64,000 nucleotides of DNA from Xestospongia muta (GCA_963693285.1 OY848920.1:2183135-2247134); one strand, 5' to 3'. Positions 39,390 through 52,147 are shown, numbered from the stretch's first letter. Made by a program: numbers and translations. The notes: generated by a model from the letters alone, not told the origin.

Positions 39390-42285
39390 TCACGGAGTAG
39401 GACTGGGATTTAAATAAATACTAGTTGGATATGTTTCAGATACATTAAAATCATAGGAACATTCTGAATAATTTCCATTAAAAATAGACTCTGGTGGATG
39501 ATACATGCTGATAATACCAGCACCAATACAACATATAAATCCTATTAGAAACAAACCTCCATGAGTTGTCAAAAGCTTAAAGTGTGATTTAAAATGAGGC
39601 GACAATAAACACCCAATATGATAACTCAATCCTTCCGACTGATCTGTAACAACCAATTGTTCCTTTTCTTCATTTACGTTAAGTGAGTTCTCTTCACCAT
39701 CATGGCTTATATGACTAAAAGATCCATTTAGCATGTTCGTATCTTTCTCCTGAATGTTATCTTCATCTTGTTTAAGAGGAGTATACGATTTTAATATAAT
39801 ATTATCACCTTCTAGTCCTTGTTGTTCGTCATTTTCTTCTCTTTCAGAAGGCTCTCCATTACTGCTAACAGCTCTTTTCTTTGCTAACTCAGACTCTTTC
39901 TTCCAATTTAATGCACACATACAAAAACAATATCCGAAAAATTGTAGAAGACTGGCACAAGCTAATCCAATCCACATTCCTAACGACTTCAATCTAGTTG
40001 CTAGTGACAGAGAGATACCAATAGGTATACCAACCACATAGAAAGCAACAAAGTTGATAGCAGCACCCCATAATTGATGACCAGCTCCTTGTAATATACC
40101 AGAAATAATTTCCTAGAAAGAGACAATGCATTGAGTACATTGGCATATATGTTGTTACCTGAATATGGTCAGTGATTATTATACAACCAAGAACATGGAT
40201 AAAAGTGGGCAATCTTTTCATCACTGCACTGTAATGAAGAAAATAAAAAAAAAATATACTGTTCTACTATAATTCCTAATATGGGCATTGCTATAATCAA
40301 TTCTATTTAGACCTGATTCCTTTGTCTTTCCAATTACTAAAGCTTACTTACTGCAATCGAAGCAAATGAAACATTTTATCATAGTACCCACTATAGCAGA
40401 AGCTTTTTCAATATTTTTAAAATGAAAGAGTCATGAAAGTTTAGAACTTTCAATGCTTTGTACACAAAATGACATAGACAAACTCATGTAGCATCATTAA
40501 AATTGTTTTCTTATTTCAGTCGAATAATTAGGAGATAACCTAATGAAGGATAAAACATGCATCCACTACCTCTCATTTTATTTTATTATTTCAACAATGA
40601 CTGTCATTTAGCTTACCTATATATGACCTATAGTAACATGTACCTATATTAGAAATTGTACAGATAGCTATATTTCTATAATATTAAACTTACTCTTCAA
40701 CATTATACATCTTCCCAACTCTACCACCAATACTATTTAATGCAATAGACATCACTATCACAACTACAACTATTTAAGACAAAACATAGTACTAAGTTCA
40801 TTCATATTATAGTATACCTGTCAAACCAATACTAACATAGCCTGCTCGTTTTGCACGTAGAGGATTACCAGCTCCTAATTCATTACCAACACGTATAGTG
40901 GTAGCTATAGAAATTCCAAAAGGAACCTAGATACAAATCAACTTAGTGAGAGTGAAAATGAGTTAAAGTCATACCATAAAAAGAACATTCATGATATTTA
41001 TCAAAACTGAGTTAATGGCTAACTCAACTTCACCCAAAGTCCCCAGTACGAGGGCAGATATCTCAAAGCTAATCCAATCTAAACAAATTAAAGCCATACC
41101 AGGTAATCCTAATTTATAAAACTGTGTCCATTCTCTTAAACTTTCCCAACTCCAACCTATAAAAGTTACAACAGTTTAATCTATTGACATTGTGTTGTTA
41201 CCTCCCCATGTTTGCTTGTGTAGTTTTTTAATCCGTACGTAAATAAATAAAATTAAAGGTTGACAATAATTAGTTAGGACAAGAGACACAGCCGCACCAC
41301 TAAATAAAAGAAAATGGGACTACTAAAGACACACATTAATGTAATTACTTGATTCCAAGAGGTATTACATAAAGAAAGATGGCATGAAATATTGCACACA
41401 AGACATTAGTCAAGACACCTGTAAAGATAAATGGCCATACTATGCCCTATATTAAAAAGAGAATGTAATCAGTTAGTTAAAAAAGACTAACCTGTGATTG
41501 TAAATAGTTTTGCATCATAAAAAACAGGTAAATTCCCTATCAAAATAAAGCAGCAATAAAAAACATAACAGTTAACACTGACTGGAAGACATAAAGAAAA
41601 TATTTGAACATAACGACCAGCATATCTAAAATTAATAGAGATTCAATAAATTGTATACTAAGAACGTATCACCTTGCAACACAGGGAGGTTGTTGCAACA
41701 ATAACAGAAGAGACTCTGTGTTCAGCCAGAAACACCAAATAAAAAGTCCAGCCAGCCAAAGGATGAGAAGACCTATATTTATAGAGAAAGTTGACACTAC
41801 AGACTAGACAATAGGGTGGAGGTTTCTATAGGAAATATAGCACTTTGTACTTGTGCTTTATTTCCTTTAGAATGTAGGAAATGTACTGTGGAATTGACTA
41901 TAACTATATGTGCTAATTATAAAATAGCTAGATAAGAACAGTTGCTATGAATTTATACATACATAATGTATTTTTGGTATACATGAAACCAAATGTATAT
42001 AAACTGGTTCAACAACAAATTTATGTTATATAAATCTGTGCTTAATTGGCAAATAGATTGTTTCACATCAACATCAAAGGGAATTATTTATAAATAGCCT
42101 AATTATAACTATTTTAAATACCTAACACAAAAAATGAATTCATGACATAGTATAAAAAAACATTTTAAACATATCAATGACATTGTATAAACTTCCTGTA
42201 CAGTAGCCACAAATGTCATGATAATCACACACAACTGTGTAAATGTTTTTATAATGTCATATCTACTCTAATCTTGTATATGATA

Positions 42286-42321
<36 letters not shown>

Positions 42322-43658
42322 TGTATATTAGTCACGCAATCACTATACCTTATAATTAAGAAAACGCTTCGCCATCAACCATATTTCTAATTGTTAAAAC
42401 CAATTAGGCATAATAATTCATTAGGAAAATCTTTGACATAGTCAACATTGAACACTGTGATATTTCATCAACTATATATTCTGTGAACTGTCATAATTGT
42501 GACAGATAAGTGGATTGTGGTCTAAATATGTTATTATATTTGACCTAATGTTGATATGCTAATTACTCATGTAATATATTTGGCTTCCCATTGGTATATA
42601 AATCTTAGTACAGTCTTACTATACTATCATATACAACACACTAATGGCATTGATCTGTACCTCAAAGGAACCAAGCAGATATACTTTGTAAACTAGTATG
42701 TCAGTTATATTTACTAAGTGGTAATCTAAGGCATTCATAATATATGAAAGTATTTCCTAAGATATCCTAACGAGGCAATAATAAAATAGTATATAGGAGC
42801 ATGAAAATATAAAAGCAAGCTCAGAAGAGTTCTTTTTAGATGTCTGACCAGTTACAAAGCACTACTATTACTTACCTCTTTGAAAAATAATACCAACACG
42901 TTTATAATTCTTATAACCATATGCCTACACAAGGAAAAGATCTATAACTTTCATGATTAACAACTTACTTGAGAACAAAGGGTATCAGCAGCAGACGATA
43001 ATCCAATACCTACTGCAACACCAGTGACATAGACTATCTTTCATATAACAATAATAATTTATTAAAACACTATGTGATCTTACTGTGTTTCCCAATGCTA
43101 AAATGAGTGAATCATAATTTTTCAAGTAATAAAATATATTAATTAAGTTACCTGCACTGTCCAATAGTAATGAATCACTATTGGATATAGACCCAACAAA
43201 AATGAGAGACATGAATGATGTTGTCTGCTGAAAAACTAATGATAAAAGCTATAAGAAATAAAACGAAATATAAAAGAGTAATTTACTTTTATTAATTTAA
43301 AATTTTCCACTATTACTTTTACTTACAAGAGGTACGCTAAGTTTTAATAGATCTATTAATTCTACATATATCCAGTAATGTTTCATTTTTCTGTGACATA
43401 ACACTAGCCAAAAAGGACACCACTTCACAGAGGTACTGTGACATTGTTCTTTTTGTTGTTGTGACAGCTGCTCATCTATATTGACAATATTAAGTAAATC
43501 AGAGACTAAAAGAAACATACAAAAAGTCAGGCACCTGTAATTCTCTCAGTTTGGATAACACAGTCGTTTCCAGGTTCTATTATGCTTGAACCGTTTGCAA
43601 TATTAACAAGGTTGGTATCTTGCCCAACGACACAAGCATTTCTGTCCAGGGCTTCCAT
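39390..43658 (-). CDS. MATE-family multidrug/organic-cation transporter (SLC47-like)
   Basis: Sixteen exons join to 2076 nt (691 aa): 43658-43535, 43505-43327, 43248-43152, 43097-43084, 43037-42969, 42924-42876, 41772-41673, 41625-41583, 41536-41492, 41446-41349, 41299-41202, 41156-40975, 40926-40818, 40769-40694, 40228-40159, 40112-39390. Family hallmarks in order: LLKLSVPL at the first helix, GLSSAADTLCSQAYG, LPGIYLFFMMQNYLQSQG, GWSWESLREWTQFYKLGLPG, ATTIRVGNELGAG, and EIISGILQGAGHQLWGA. MATE proteins export organic cations in exchange for protons or sodium at the cell surface. The last exon adds an acidic loop of about 120 residues and a thirteenth hydrophobic helix, as in animal MATEs. 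The intron at 41537-41582 uses a gtcagt donor. The gene starts 1.2 kb from the oppositely directed CD225-like array. Confidence 0.9.
41773..42875 (-). other. Long intron of the MATE gene
   Basis: A 1.1-kb intron with a (TA)n tract at about 42284-42321. No exon is supported inside it. Confidence 0.7.
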
Positions 43659-44847
43659 CAGTCTAACGTTCCCACCCACTTTTAATTTATAAAAGGAGGT
43701 TTACGCCCGCCCAAAGCTCCGCCCACAATAGCCAGTATCATTTCGTTGTAGGCTCATTGTAAGAGGGTTAACTTTATCTAGATTACTACTCTGAAGGACG
43801 GCTTGGTGAGTTGGATTAGATAAACTTAATGACGAATAGGCACTGCCTCTTTATAATTCAGTTGTTTTACGGTGGGGTTAAAATTGCTTAGGATATTATT
43901 TACGATCTAGTCGGTTATTAGAGTTGACGGTACCTATGCTACGGTATGTCTAAGATAATGCCCTGATGACTCTCAGTATCTGTACACTTTCCCACTATAA
44001 AGATAATAAAATCAGGCAGTATGAGTTTGAATATTCTAGGATATGTACTGACCAAAGCAACTGCATCATTTTATCCTTGTTTTTTTATATATATCTTTTA
44101 TTGGCTTGGAGTTATCTTTAGATAAATTATTTACTGAGAACGACTATGTGCTGACTACATAAAATATAATAATCAAATTAATAGGATAGTAACTTAGAAT
44201 TGAAACTGAAAATATAGCAATATAGAACTGTAATCAATAACAGTATGATAGAAATTTAATAGATATACAATTATTAACAAATATAACTGATGTGTGTGTA
44301 ATAAATACGTAGATATATGCAATCTATTATGTTTATTTATTTATAGGGAACTGCTCCTTATTGTAGTATTTAAGTCTTCGTTTTTTCAAAGCAGAAGATC
44401 TTGATATTTAATATCAATGTAAACAATTTTTTTATAGCATAGTTTTATTGCTCTGTATTGCTATTTATGTTTTCTTTATTATGTGTTTATCTAGTACGTA
44501 AAATATCATTAATTGGCAATAATTATTATAGTATTACAAATGGTAATATAATTTCATCATGCTAGGTGTGCACATATGTTTGTGTGGGCTGTCATTATAT
44601 AATATGTGGTAAGCTTTGTTATGTCAGTGTGTAATAATCATCACAATTTTTAGATCTTGTGATGTCAATGTTACACTACCATAGCATAAACGCTACGTAG
44701 TAGCGCTCACCACAAAATATGCACGTGCTCTACATAAGCTAGACTGAAGCCACACAGTTACACAACAATATGTTCATTACCATGTACATTTCCTGTTTAT
44801 ATTTCTCGTTCGTCAGGAGCCTCAGATAATAAGCAGAATTAGCAGAT
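43659..44847. promoter_or_regulatory. Divergent intergenic region between MATE and CD225-like gene A
   Basis: The MATE gene points left and the array points right, so both promoters fall here. The stretch near 43640-43830 is less AT-rich and could hold the MATE promoter. The array-type promoter module begins near 44641 with a sequence repeated at 49093. No coding sequence is seen. Confidence 0.5.
44722..44727 (+). promoter_or_regulatory. CACGTG box of gene A
   Basis: CACGTG within ATGCACGTGCTCTACA, 126 bp before the ATG. The surrounding 130 bp, including a CATTTCC..TTTATATTTCTC stretch and CGTCAG..CTCAGA, recurs before the other copies. Confidence 0.55.
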
Positions 44848-46792
44848 ATGGAAGGTGAGTCTGTAAGGTAAAGTATGTTATATAAGTTCACAAAAATATT
44901 TAACTGCTCCATTTGAGGCAAAAGAAAACTTTTAAAAATCGTGAGATGATTTAACATTATAATCAACTTCGTTTTTGAGTCTATCAATAATACACTGAAA
45001 TGCTTTATCAGACCAGATTACATAAACACTTTCAAAAACAGAAAGTGTTCTATGTCAAATTCTTAGATTCATAAAATCAAATACGAATGTATTATACGTA
45101 TACCCAAAAATCTCATCCTATATATATATATATACATATAACACACACGTGCACACACACATATATATACATATGTGTAAGTGTGTGTAAATATACAAGT
45201 ACTATATTCTGAGGAAACTTTATTAATAAGCTTTATTATTATTACATCCAACACCATAATAAAGCAAGCAGTTTTAGCATGTATAAAATTAAATGTTTGC
45301 GAGTGACCACACCTACTTGCATGCTGTTTCAGAAGTTGAGCAATTGTTATTAAGAAAATTATCAATAAGTATTATTAATAACTTAATAGTATCATCCAGT
45401 GGTAAAATATAAATCATTTCACTGGATGGTATTGCAATTATTTGTTTTTTACTTTAGGTTATAGCAGTTTTGAACTTCAGGTAATGAAATATCTAATTGT
45501 TGTTGAGACAGTATACAGATAACATATGTATGCTATATGCAAGTATGCTTTTGTATATGTAGCTTGTACTGTGATGTTCTGTCATATAGAATATTACTAT
45601 GTTCAGTTCTAACACATCTGCTTTTACAAGTTAATAAATATGTTTTTAATTAAAGTATGAATTCTTGCCAGTTTCATCGAAATAATTGATAATCATACAA
45701 TTTATGATGATTTTATTATATATGTTTTGATATACGTAATATCTACCTTAAATCATGGCAAATTTACCCACAAGAATTACTACAAATTTCCTTACAATTA
45801 TTATAGCAAATATGTAATCAACAAAGGACTGACAATCTATTACCACAACAATCAGACCCATGTCATCACAGTATTCAAGGACAAATGTATTCACCTGAAG
45901 ATGGTAAATTGTATAGACTAAACATTATAACCACATAATAATAATTTTTTCAAATCCATGAAACTCTTTTCACAACAAATTACTCAACAACTTCTATACC
46001 CTTCAGCCCCTCCAGATGTAAGTTCTATATATTTGCGACATGATTTGAAAATAACAGTTTGTCTTTCATTATAGTATGATACTGTAGTTAATCAATCATT
46101 TAATAGACCTTTTCAACAACAGCCATATCCTTCAGTACCACAAGATGTGAGTTGTATATCTTTATGACATTCATGATTTAAAAGTAACAGTTACTCTTTA
46201 TTATAGTACAATACTGTAGCTAGCCAGCCATTTAATACAACTTCTCAACGACAGCCATATCTTCCAGTAGCCCGGGTTTCTCCAAACAGAAACCAACAGA
46301 ATGTTAGTTATATATGCTTACTAATAAAGATATTCTTAACATAAAATGGATTTTATTATACTCATAGTATACTGATGTGGTTGTAGATTCACAACCAACT
46401 TGGCGACAGGAAGTACAACTGGAGGAGCAGGAAGAGCAGACAGAGAATACTCCTCCCAATACCATATTTTTTGTGAAGTGTTCTATTATATTAACAATTT
46501 TAAGTTTATTACTTGGAGCATGGTATTCTTTGATCTGTTCTATTCCCGCTACTTTCCTTGCTATAAATGTAAGTATAATTTTCCAAAAGAATGCAGTTCT
46601 ATGGAATGTTTTTATATAAATATATAGGCTCATATTGCTAAGAAACAAGGTGATCTAGAAACAGCAAAGGGCAGTATAGGCTGTGTCATTCTACTTGATT
46701 TCCTGGCATTTATTTCATTGGTAATAGGAATTTGTGCTATTCCCTTTATTATTCTGGGAGTGTTTGTTCATGCTGTTATTGACGATGACTAG
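44848..46792 (+). CDS. CD225/dispanin-like (IFITM-like) membrane protein, gene A
   Basis: Eight exons give 672 nt (223 aa): 44848-44854, 45458-45480, 45807-45903, 46007-46017, 46075-46146, 46207-46302, 46368-46568, 46628-46792. The N-terminal half is Q/P-rich: MEGYSSFELQ, a Q-rich exon, then exons beginning YDTVV, YNTVA and YTDVV. The C-terminal half is CD225-like: a hydrophobic helix (LTILSLLLGAWYSLICSIPA), an intracellular loop with KKQGDLETAKG, and a second helix, ending in DDD. The last intron splits the domain between the two helices in phase 0. Exon 4 is normally longer in the array. Here its usual acceptor lacks AG, so an 11-nt version after CTTCAG is proposed; it keeps the frame and creates PPDY at the junction. 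Dispanins are type II or re-entrant membrane proteins; vertebrate IFITMs restrict virus entry. That function is not shown here. Confidence 0.72.
45117..45200. repeat. TA/CA microsatellite in intron 1 of gene A
   Basis: TATATA followed by CACACA-type runs. A similar tract occurs at about 49636-49690 in gene C, in keeping with duplication of the whole gene. Confidence 0.8.
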
Positions 46793-47033
46793 GACTTTGA
46801 CACTGATTAATTTAATTAAGACAAATGGATGTAGTTCAAATTCATTAAACTGTTCAAATTGTGATATCTTATGTTATATATAACGATTTTTTAATTATAA
46901 TATCATGCAAAAAATTATGACTTAATATTGTAAGAAGTAAACAATGTTAATTATCTATCATAACTATCTTCAGGTCCTGTTATGTCAATTTACATAACAA
47001 GTATGCCGTACATAGTGCTTATCAGCAAATGTA

Positions 47034-47039
47034 CATGTG
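47034..47039 (+). promoter_or_regulatory. CATGTG variant box of gene B
   Basis: Located 127 bp before the ATG at the position where other copies have CACGTG. Gene D has the same variant, which supports the B-D relationship. Confidence 0.45.
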
Positions 47040-47160
47040 CTTTACATAAGCTATACAGAAGCCATATAGTAATATGTTCATTGATCATGTATCAAATATA
47101 TTTCCGGTATATATCTCTTGTTTATTGGTTGTCTCTGAGAGCAATTAAGGGTTAGAAGAC

Positions 47161-48918
47161 ATGGAAGGTGAGTCAGTAAGCATGTTAGATAATTTTCAAA
47201 AAATAACTAACTGTACAGTATAACACAAATTTTTAAAAGAAATGCTGCAAAAAACCTGTATTTCTAAATACCATTTGCTTTATAAGCTTGTTGTTAAAAA
47301 TGAATATTTAATTAATCTAAAATGTTGGAAAAAAATCAAAGGATAACAGCTTACTTGATTCATTAGGTCTAAAGTATTAATGGATGCAAAACCAATGTTA
47401 TAATTTTGATACATTTAAAAGTTGTGACAGCTTTATCTCTACTGTTTATGAAGACATTCCTGGTATCCAGAGCACATAATTATGAGGAAATGTATTTCAA
47501 AGTTTTCCTATTGTTTCATCCAATAGCATAAAAAACAATCAGTTACAGTAGGTATTAAATCCAATCTTTGCAAGTGACCACACCTATTCGTATGTTGTAT
47601 CAGCAGTTTAGCAATTGTTATTAAAATTATTAATAATAATTACTAATAACTTTAATAACTTAGCAGTGACGTTAAATACTTAAGTACAAATCATTTCACG
47701 TGATACTATAACAAATATTTCTTATTCTTTAGGTTATAGCAGTTTTGAACTTCAGGTAATTATATAGTTAATTAGTTTACAGATAATGTAAGCATTTTAT
47801 ATGGAGAAAGTACTTTTATACATAGTTTATACTTACATGTTCTATGATATAGAAGTTTACTATATTGAGTTATGACTTATTTACCCTTTAATAAGTTAAT
47901 TATGTTTTTAATTAAAAAGAATTAAAAGTTTTTGTAAGTTTTATGTTATATTAAAGATTTTGATAATCAATAAAATTTGTGATGAAATAGTTTTTGATAT
48001 ACTTAGGACCTACATAAAAGCATTGCAAATTTGCTACAAATTTGGTTATAATTATTACAGCAAATATATGACCGACAAAAGATACACAGTGTACCATCAC
48101 AACAAGAATACCCATGGCAGGACAGTGTACAAGGACAGATGCATCCATCTGTAAATGGTACAGCCAAAACATTATTATAATAAGTTAATAATTTTTTTCC
48201 AAATCATTGACAGTTGTTTCCCATTCTTTTGCTCAACAACAGCCATATCCTTTACCAGCTCCAGATGTGAGTTATATATCTTTGTGACATATATGAATTG
48301 AAATAACAGTTGTTTTTTATTATAGTACAATAGTGTAGTTAGTCAACCATTTAATACAATTTCTCAACAAAAGCTATGTCCTCCAGCAGCCCAGGTTTCT
48401 TCAACCACAAAACAACGGAATGTTAGTTGTTAATCTTTACTAATAAAAGTTATTCTAAGGACTGTTTTTATATCATTACAGCATATATACTAATGTGGGT
48501 GTTATAGATTCACAATCAACTCAGCAACAGGAGGAACAAGAAGAGGAGACAGAGACTACTAAAGTCAACACCAGAGCCTGCTTGGTGATTTCTATTTTTT
48601 TGACACTAGTGTTTATATTATCTGGAACATGGCTCTCTTTGATATTTTCTACTCCTGCTATTTACTATGCTGCAAGTGTAAGTATGATTTCCCAAAAGTA
48701 GACATACACATTGCTTTTGTACGTATTCATAGGCTTATAAAGCTAAGAGACATGGTGATCTAGAAACAGCTAAACGTAGAGCAGGAATAGTAAATGCTCT
48801 TGATGTGTTTGCACTCATTGTTTGGGCCATTACAATTCTTGGTGTTCTTAGTGTTTCCTCCGTTGTGTTTGGTGGTAGTGGTGACTCTGATAATGATGAT
48901 TATGACCATGATGACTAG
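47161..48918 (+). pseudogene. CD225-like gene B, probably frameshifted at one acceptor
   Basis: Exons by homology: 47161-47167, 47733-47755, 48061-48157, 48214-48266, 48326-48421, 48486-48677, 48733-48918. If exon 6 began at 48486 (TATACTAATGTG, as in the other copies) the gene would read 217 aa. However the only AG is at 48480-48481, four bases too early. Splicing there shifts the frame and meets TAA at once (CAT ATA TAC TAA). The rest is intact: a Q/E-rich segment, helix LTLVFILSGTWLSLIF, loop KRHGDLETAKR, second helix, and acidic tail DNDDYDHDD. It is either a recent pseudogene or one using non-canonical splicing. It has a single YNSVV exon and APDY rather than PPDY at the exon 4-5 junction. 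Confidence 0.68.
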
Positions 48919-49005
48919 TTCTCTGACACTATTTTATGTTTATTATTTGAAGACAAGTCGATGTTGTGATTATAATTGAATATTGTATATTAAATAACTA
49001 TGTTT

Positions 49006-49011
49006 AATAAA
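49006..49011 (+). terminator. Poly(A) signal of gene B
   Basis: AATAAA inside TGTTTAATAAACAATAAATT. The same string follows gene D (near 52367), and TGTTTAATAAACAATA follows genes E and F, so it is probably the shared 3' end signal of the array. Confidence 0.6.
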
Positions 49012-49159
49012 CAATAAATTGTTCTGTATATGTGTTTTTTTTATTTTTATTAAACTATTTACTTAACATTTTTGTTTAAGCATGTAGATAACACAATTTT
49101 TAGATCTTGTGATGTCAATAATACACTACAAGCATACACAGTGCTCAACACGAAATATG

Positions 49160-49165
49160 CACGTG
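49160..49165 (+). promoter_or_regulatory. CACGTG box of gene C
   Basis: ATGCACGTGCT, 127 bp before the ATG of gene C, in a promoter block copied from that of gene A (matching from 44641 and 49093). Confidence 0.55.
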
Positions 49166-49286
49166 CTGAGTCGTGCTCTACATAAACTAAACTGAAGCCA
49201 TACAGTTACACAATAATATCCTCATTAGCACGAACATTTCCGGTTTATATTTCTCATTCGTCAGTCGTCTCAGATGATAAGCAGAT

Positions 49287-51285
49287 ATGGAAGGTGAGTC
49301 TGTAAGGTAAACCATGTTAGATAAGTTACCAAAAATAACTAAATGCTCCTTGTAAGACAAAAGAAAACTTTAAAACATCATGAGATGATTCTACATTATA
49401 ATTAACTTCGTTTTTCAGTCTATCAATAATACACACTGAAATGCTTTATCAGACCACATTACATAAGCACTTTCAAAAATCAGAAAGAGTTCTATGTCAA
49501 ATCCTTGGATTATTCATAAAATCAGATACGAATGTATTATATGTATATATATTGAAAATCTCATCTTTTTGTGAGTCATTTTTATACATGTAAATATATG
49601 TATGTATATAAATAAATAACTAAACTAAATAAATAATATATATATATATACACACAAACACATATATATGTTTGTGTGTGTGTGTGAATATACGAGTAAC
49701 TATATTCTGAGGAAAGTTCATTAATAAGCTTTATTATTATTACATCCAACACCATAATAAAGCAAGCAGTTTTAGCATGTATAAAATCAAGTATTTGCGA
49801 GTGACCACACCTATTTGAATGCTGTTTCAAAGTTTAGCAATTGTTATTAACAAAATTATCAATAAGCATTATTAATAAATTAATAATGGCATCCAGTGCT
49901 TAAGTACAAAAAATTTTACTGGATGCTATTACAATTATTTGTCTTTTACTTTAGGTTATAGCAGTTTTGAACTTCAGGTAATGAAATAGCTGTTTTTTGA
50001 GTCAGTATACGGATAACATATGTATGCTATATGCAAAGTATGTACTGTGATGTTCTGTCATATAGAATATTACTGTGCCTAGTTCTGACACATCTGCTTT
50101 TAACAAGTTAATAAATATGTTTTTTATTAAAGTATGAATTCTTTATAGCTTCATTGAAATGTTAGATAATCATACATTTTATGGCCATTTTCATTATGTT
50201 TGATATACTTAATACCTACTATAAATCGTGGCAAATTTACCTACAAATGTCCTCATAATTCTTATAGCAAATACATGACCAGCAAAGGATCCATAATCAA
50301 TCACCTCAACAATCATACCTATGGCATCACAGTATATATACAAGGACAAATCGATCCACCTGAAGATGGTAAATTATATAGACTAAACATTATAACCACT
50401 TAATAATAATTTCCTCAAATCTATGGAACACTTTTAACAACAATTTACTCAACTACATCTATACCCTTCAGCACCCCCAGATGTGAGTTGTATATCTTTA
50501 TGACATATGACTTGAAAGTGACAATTGCTTTTTAATTATAGTATGATACTGTAGTTAACCAATCATTTAATACAACTTCTCAACAACAGCCATATCATTT
50601 AGTATCAGAAGATGTGAGTTGTATATCTTTGTGACATATATGATTTGAAAATAACAGTTACTTTTTTATTATAGCATAATACTATAGGTAGCCAATTATT
50701 TACTACATTTTCTCAACGACAGCCATATCTTCCAGCAGTTCAGGATTCTCCATCCACAAACCAATGGAATGTTAGTTGTATATGCTTACTAATAAAGATA
50801 TTGTTAACATTACTTATTTTTATTATACTTATAGGAAACTGATGTAGTTGTAGATTCACAACCAAGTCAGAGACAGGAGGTGCAATTGGAGGAGCAACAA
50901 GAGCAGGCAGAGAATACTCCTTCCAGTACCAAATTCTTTCTAAAGTGTTCTATTATATTAACAATCTTGTGTTTATTACTTGGAGCATGGCAGTCTTTGA
51001 TCTGTTCTATTCCTGCTATTGCCTTTGCTATAGGAGTAAGTATGATTGTCCAAAACAATCCACTTCTATGGAATGTTTTTATATAAATATATATATATAT
51101 AGGCTTATATTGCTGAGAAACAAGGTGATCTAGAAACTGCAGGTTGCAGAGTAGGCTATGTCATTCTACTTGATTTCCTGGCATTTATTTCAATGGTATT
51201 AGGAATTTGTGCTCTTCCCTTTATTTTTCTGGGAGTGTTTGTTCATGATGGCAACTCTGATGATGTCGTTGATGCTGATGACTAG
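49287..51285 (+). CDS. CD225-like gene C (close relative of A)
   Basis: Exons: 49287-49293, 49955-49977, 50268-50331 (or to 50368), 50472-50482, 50542-50613, 50675-50770, 50835-51035, 51103-51285. Exon 3 has a TA expansion (AGTATATATACAAGG) that adds 4 nt relative to A. Used in full it runs into TGA. An upstream donor at 50332 (CACA|gtatat) removes the expansion and keeps the frame, giving 657 nt (218 aa). The usual exon 4 acceptor is missing as in A, and the 11-nt form gives PPDY. The CD225 half has ILTILCLLLGAWQSLICSIPA, EKQGDLETAG, second helix and tail DDVVDADD. Whether the alternative donor is used is unknown; otherwise the gene is broken. Confidence 0.6.
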
Positions 51286-51527
51286 GAGTTTGACACTGAT
51301 TAATTTAATTAAGACAAGTTAATGTAGTTCAAACCCATTAAACTGTTCAAATTGTGATATTTTATGTTATATTATATATAAGGAATTTTTAATAATATCA
51401 TGCAAAAATTATGACTTAATATTGTAAGAAGTAAACAATGTTAATTATCTATCATAACTATCTTCAGGTACTGTTATGTCAATTTACATAACAAGTATGC
51501 CGTACCTAGTGCTTATCAGCAAATGTA

Positions 51528-51533
51528 CATGTG
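51528..51533 (+). promoter_or_regulatory. CATGTG variant box of pseudogene D
   Basis: Same variant as gene B, 126 bp before the ATG remnant of D. Confidence 0.4.
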
Positions 51534-51653
51534 CTTTACATTAGCTAGAAAGAAGCCATATAATCACATAAATATGTTAATTAGTCACGTGCATTTCTGA
51601 TATATATCTCTTGTATATCTGTCGGCTCAGACAGCAATTGAGGGTATAAAGAC

Positions 51654-52147
51654 ATGGAAAGTGAGTCACTAAGCATGTTAGATAATTTTTCAAAAATAAT
51701 ATGGAAGTTTACTATGTTGAGCTATGACATATTTGCCCTTTAATAAGTTAATAATTATGTTTTTAATTTAAAAGAATTAAAAGTTTTTGTAAGTTTTATG
51801 TTTTATTAAAGATTTTGATAATCAATAAAATTTGTGATGAAATAGTTTTTGATATACTTTACACCTACATAAAAGCATTGCAAATTTGCTACAAATTTGG
51901 TTATAATTATTACAGCAAATATATGACCGACAAAAGATACACAGTGTACCATCACGACAAGAATACACATGGCAGCACAATGTACAAGGACAGATGTATC
52001 CATCTGTAAATGGTACAGACTGAACATTATTATAATCAGTTAATAATATTTGGTATTGCCACCTTGGTAAGTGTTGGTGTTGCCACCTCTATTGTGTTTG
52101 GTGGTAGTGGTGACTCTGATAATGATGATTATGATGATGATGACTAG
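51654..52147 (+). pseudogene. CD225-like gene D, deletion derivative of a B-type gene
   Basis: The start exon (51654-51660) and exon 3 (51916-52012) survive, but two deletions removed the rest. Intron 1 is joined to intron 2 near 51700, losing the ELQ exon. Intron 3 is joined into the middle of the last exon near 52050, losing the Q-rich exons and the first helix. Only VFGGSGDSDNDDYDDDD and the stop remain of the domain. The downstream flank (52330-52452) matches that of gene B (48977-49087). It cannot encode a CD225 protein. Confidence 0.85.

Noticed and set aside
46304..46648. Overlapping open frames on both strands over the CD225 exon of gene A (and equivalents near 50867-51133)
   Set aside because: They are alternative frames of the exon 46368-46568. 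Only the frame giving helix plus conserved splice phase recurs in all copies.
47951..48172. Minus- and plus-strand frames over exon 3 of gene B (and 51806-52027, 53883-54143)
   Set aside because: These are shifted readings of the Q-rich exon. The spliced Q-rich frame is the one kept with the neighbouring exon phases.
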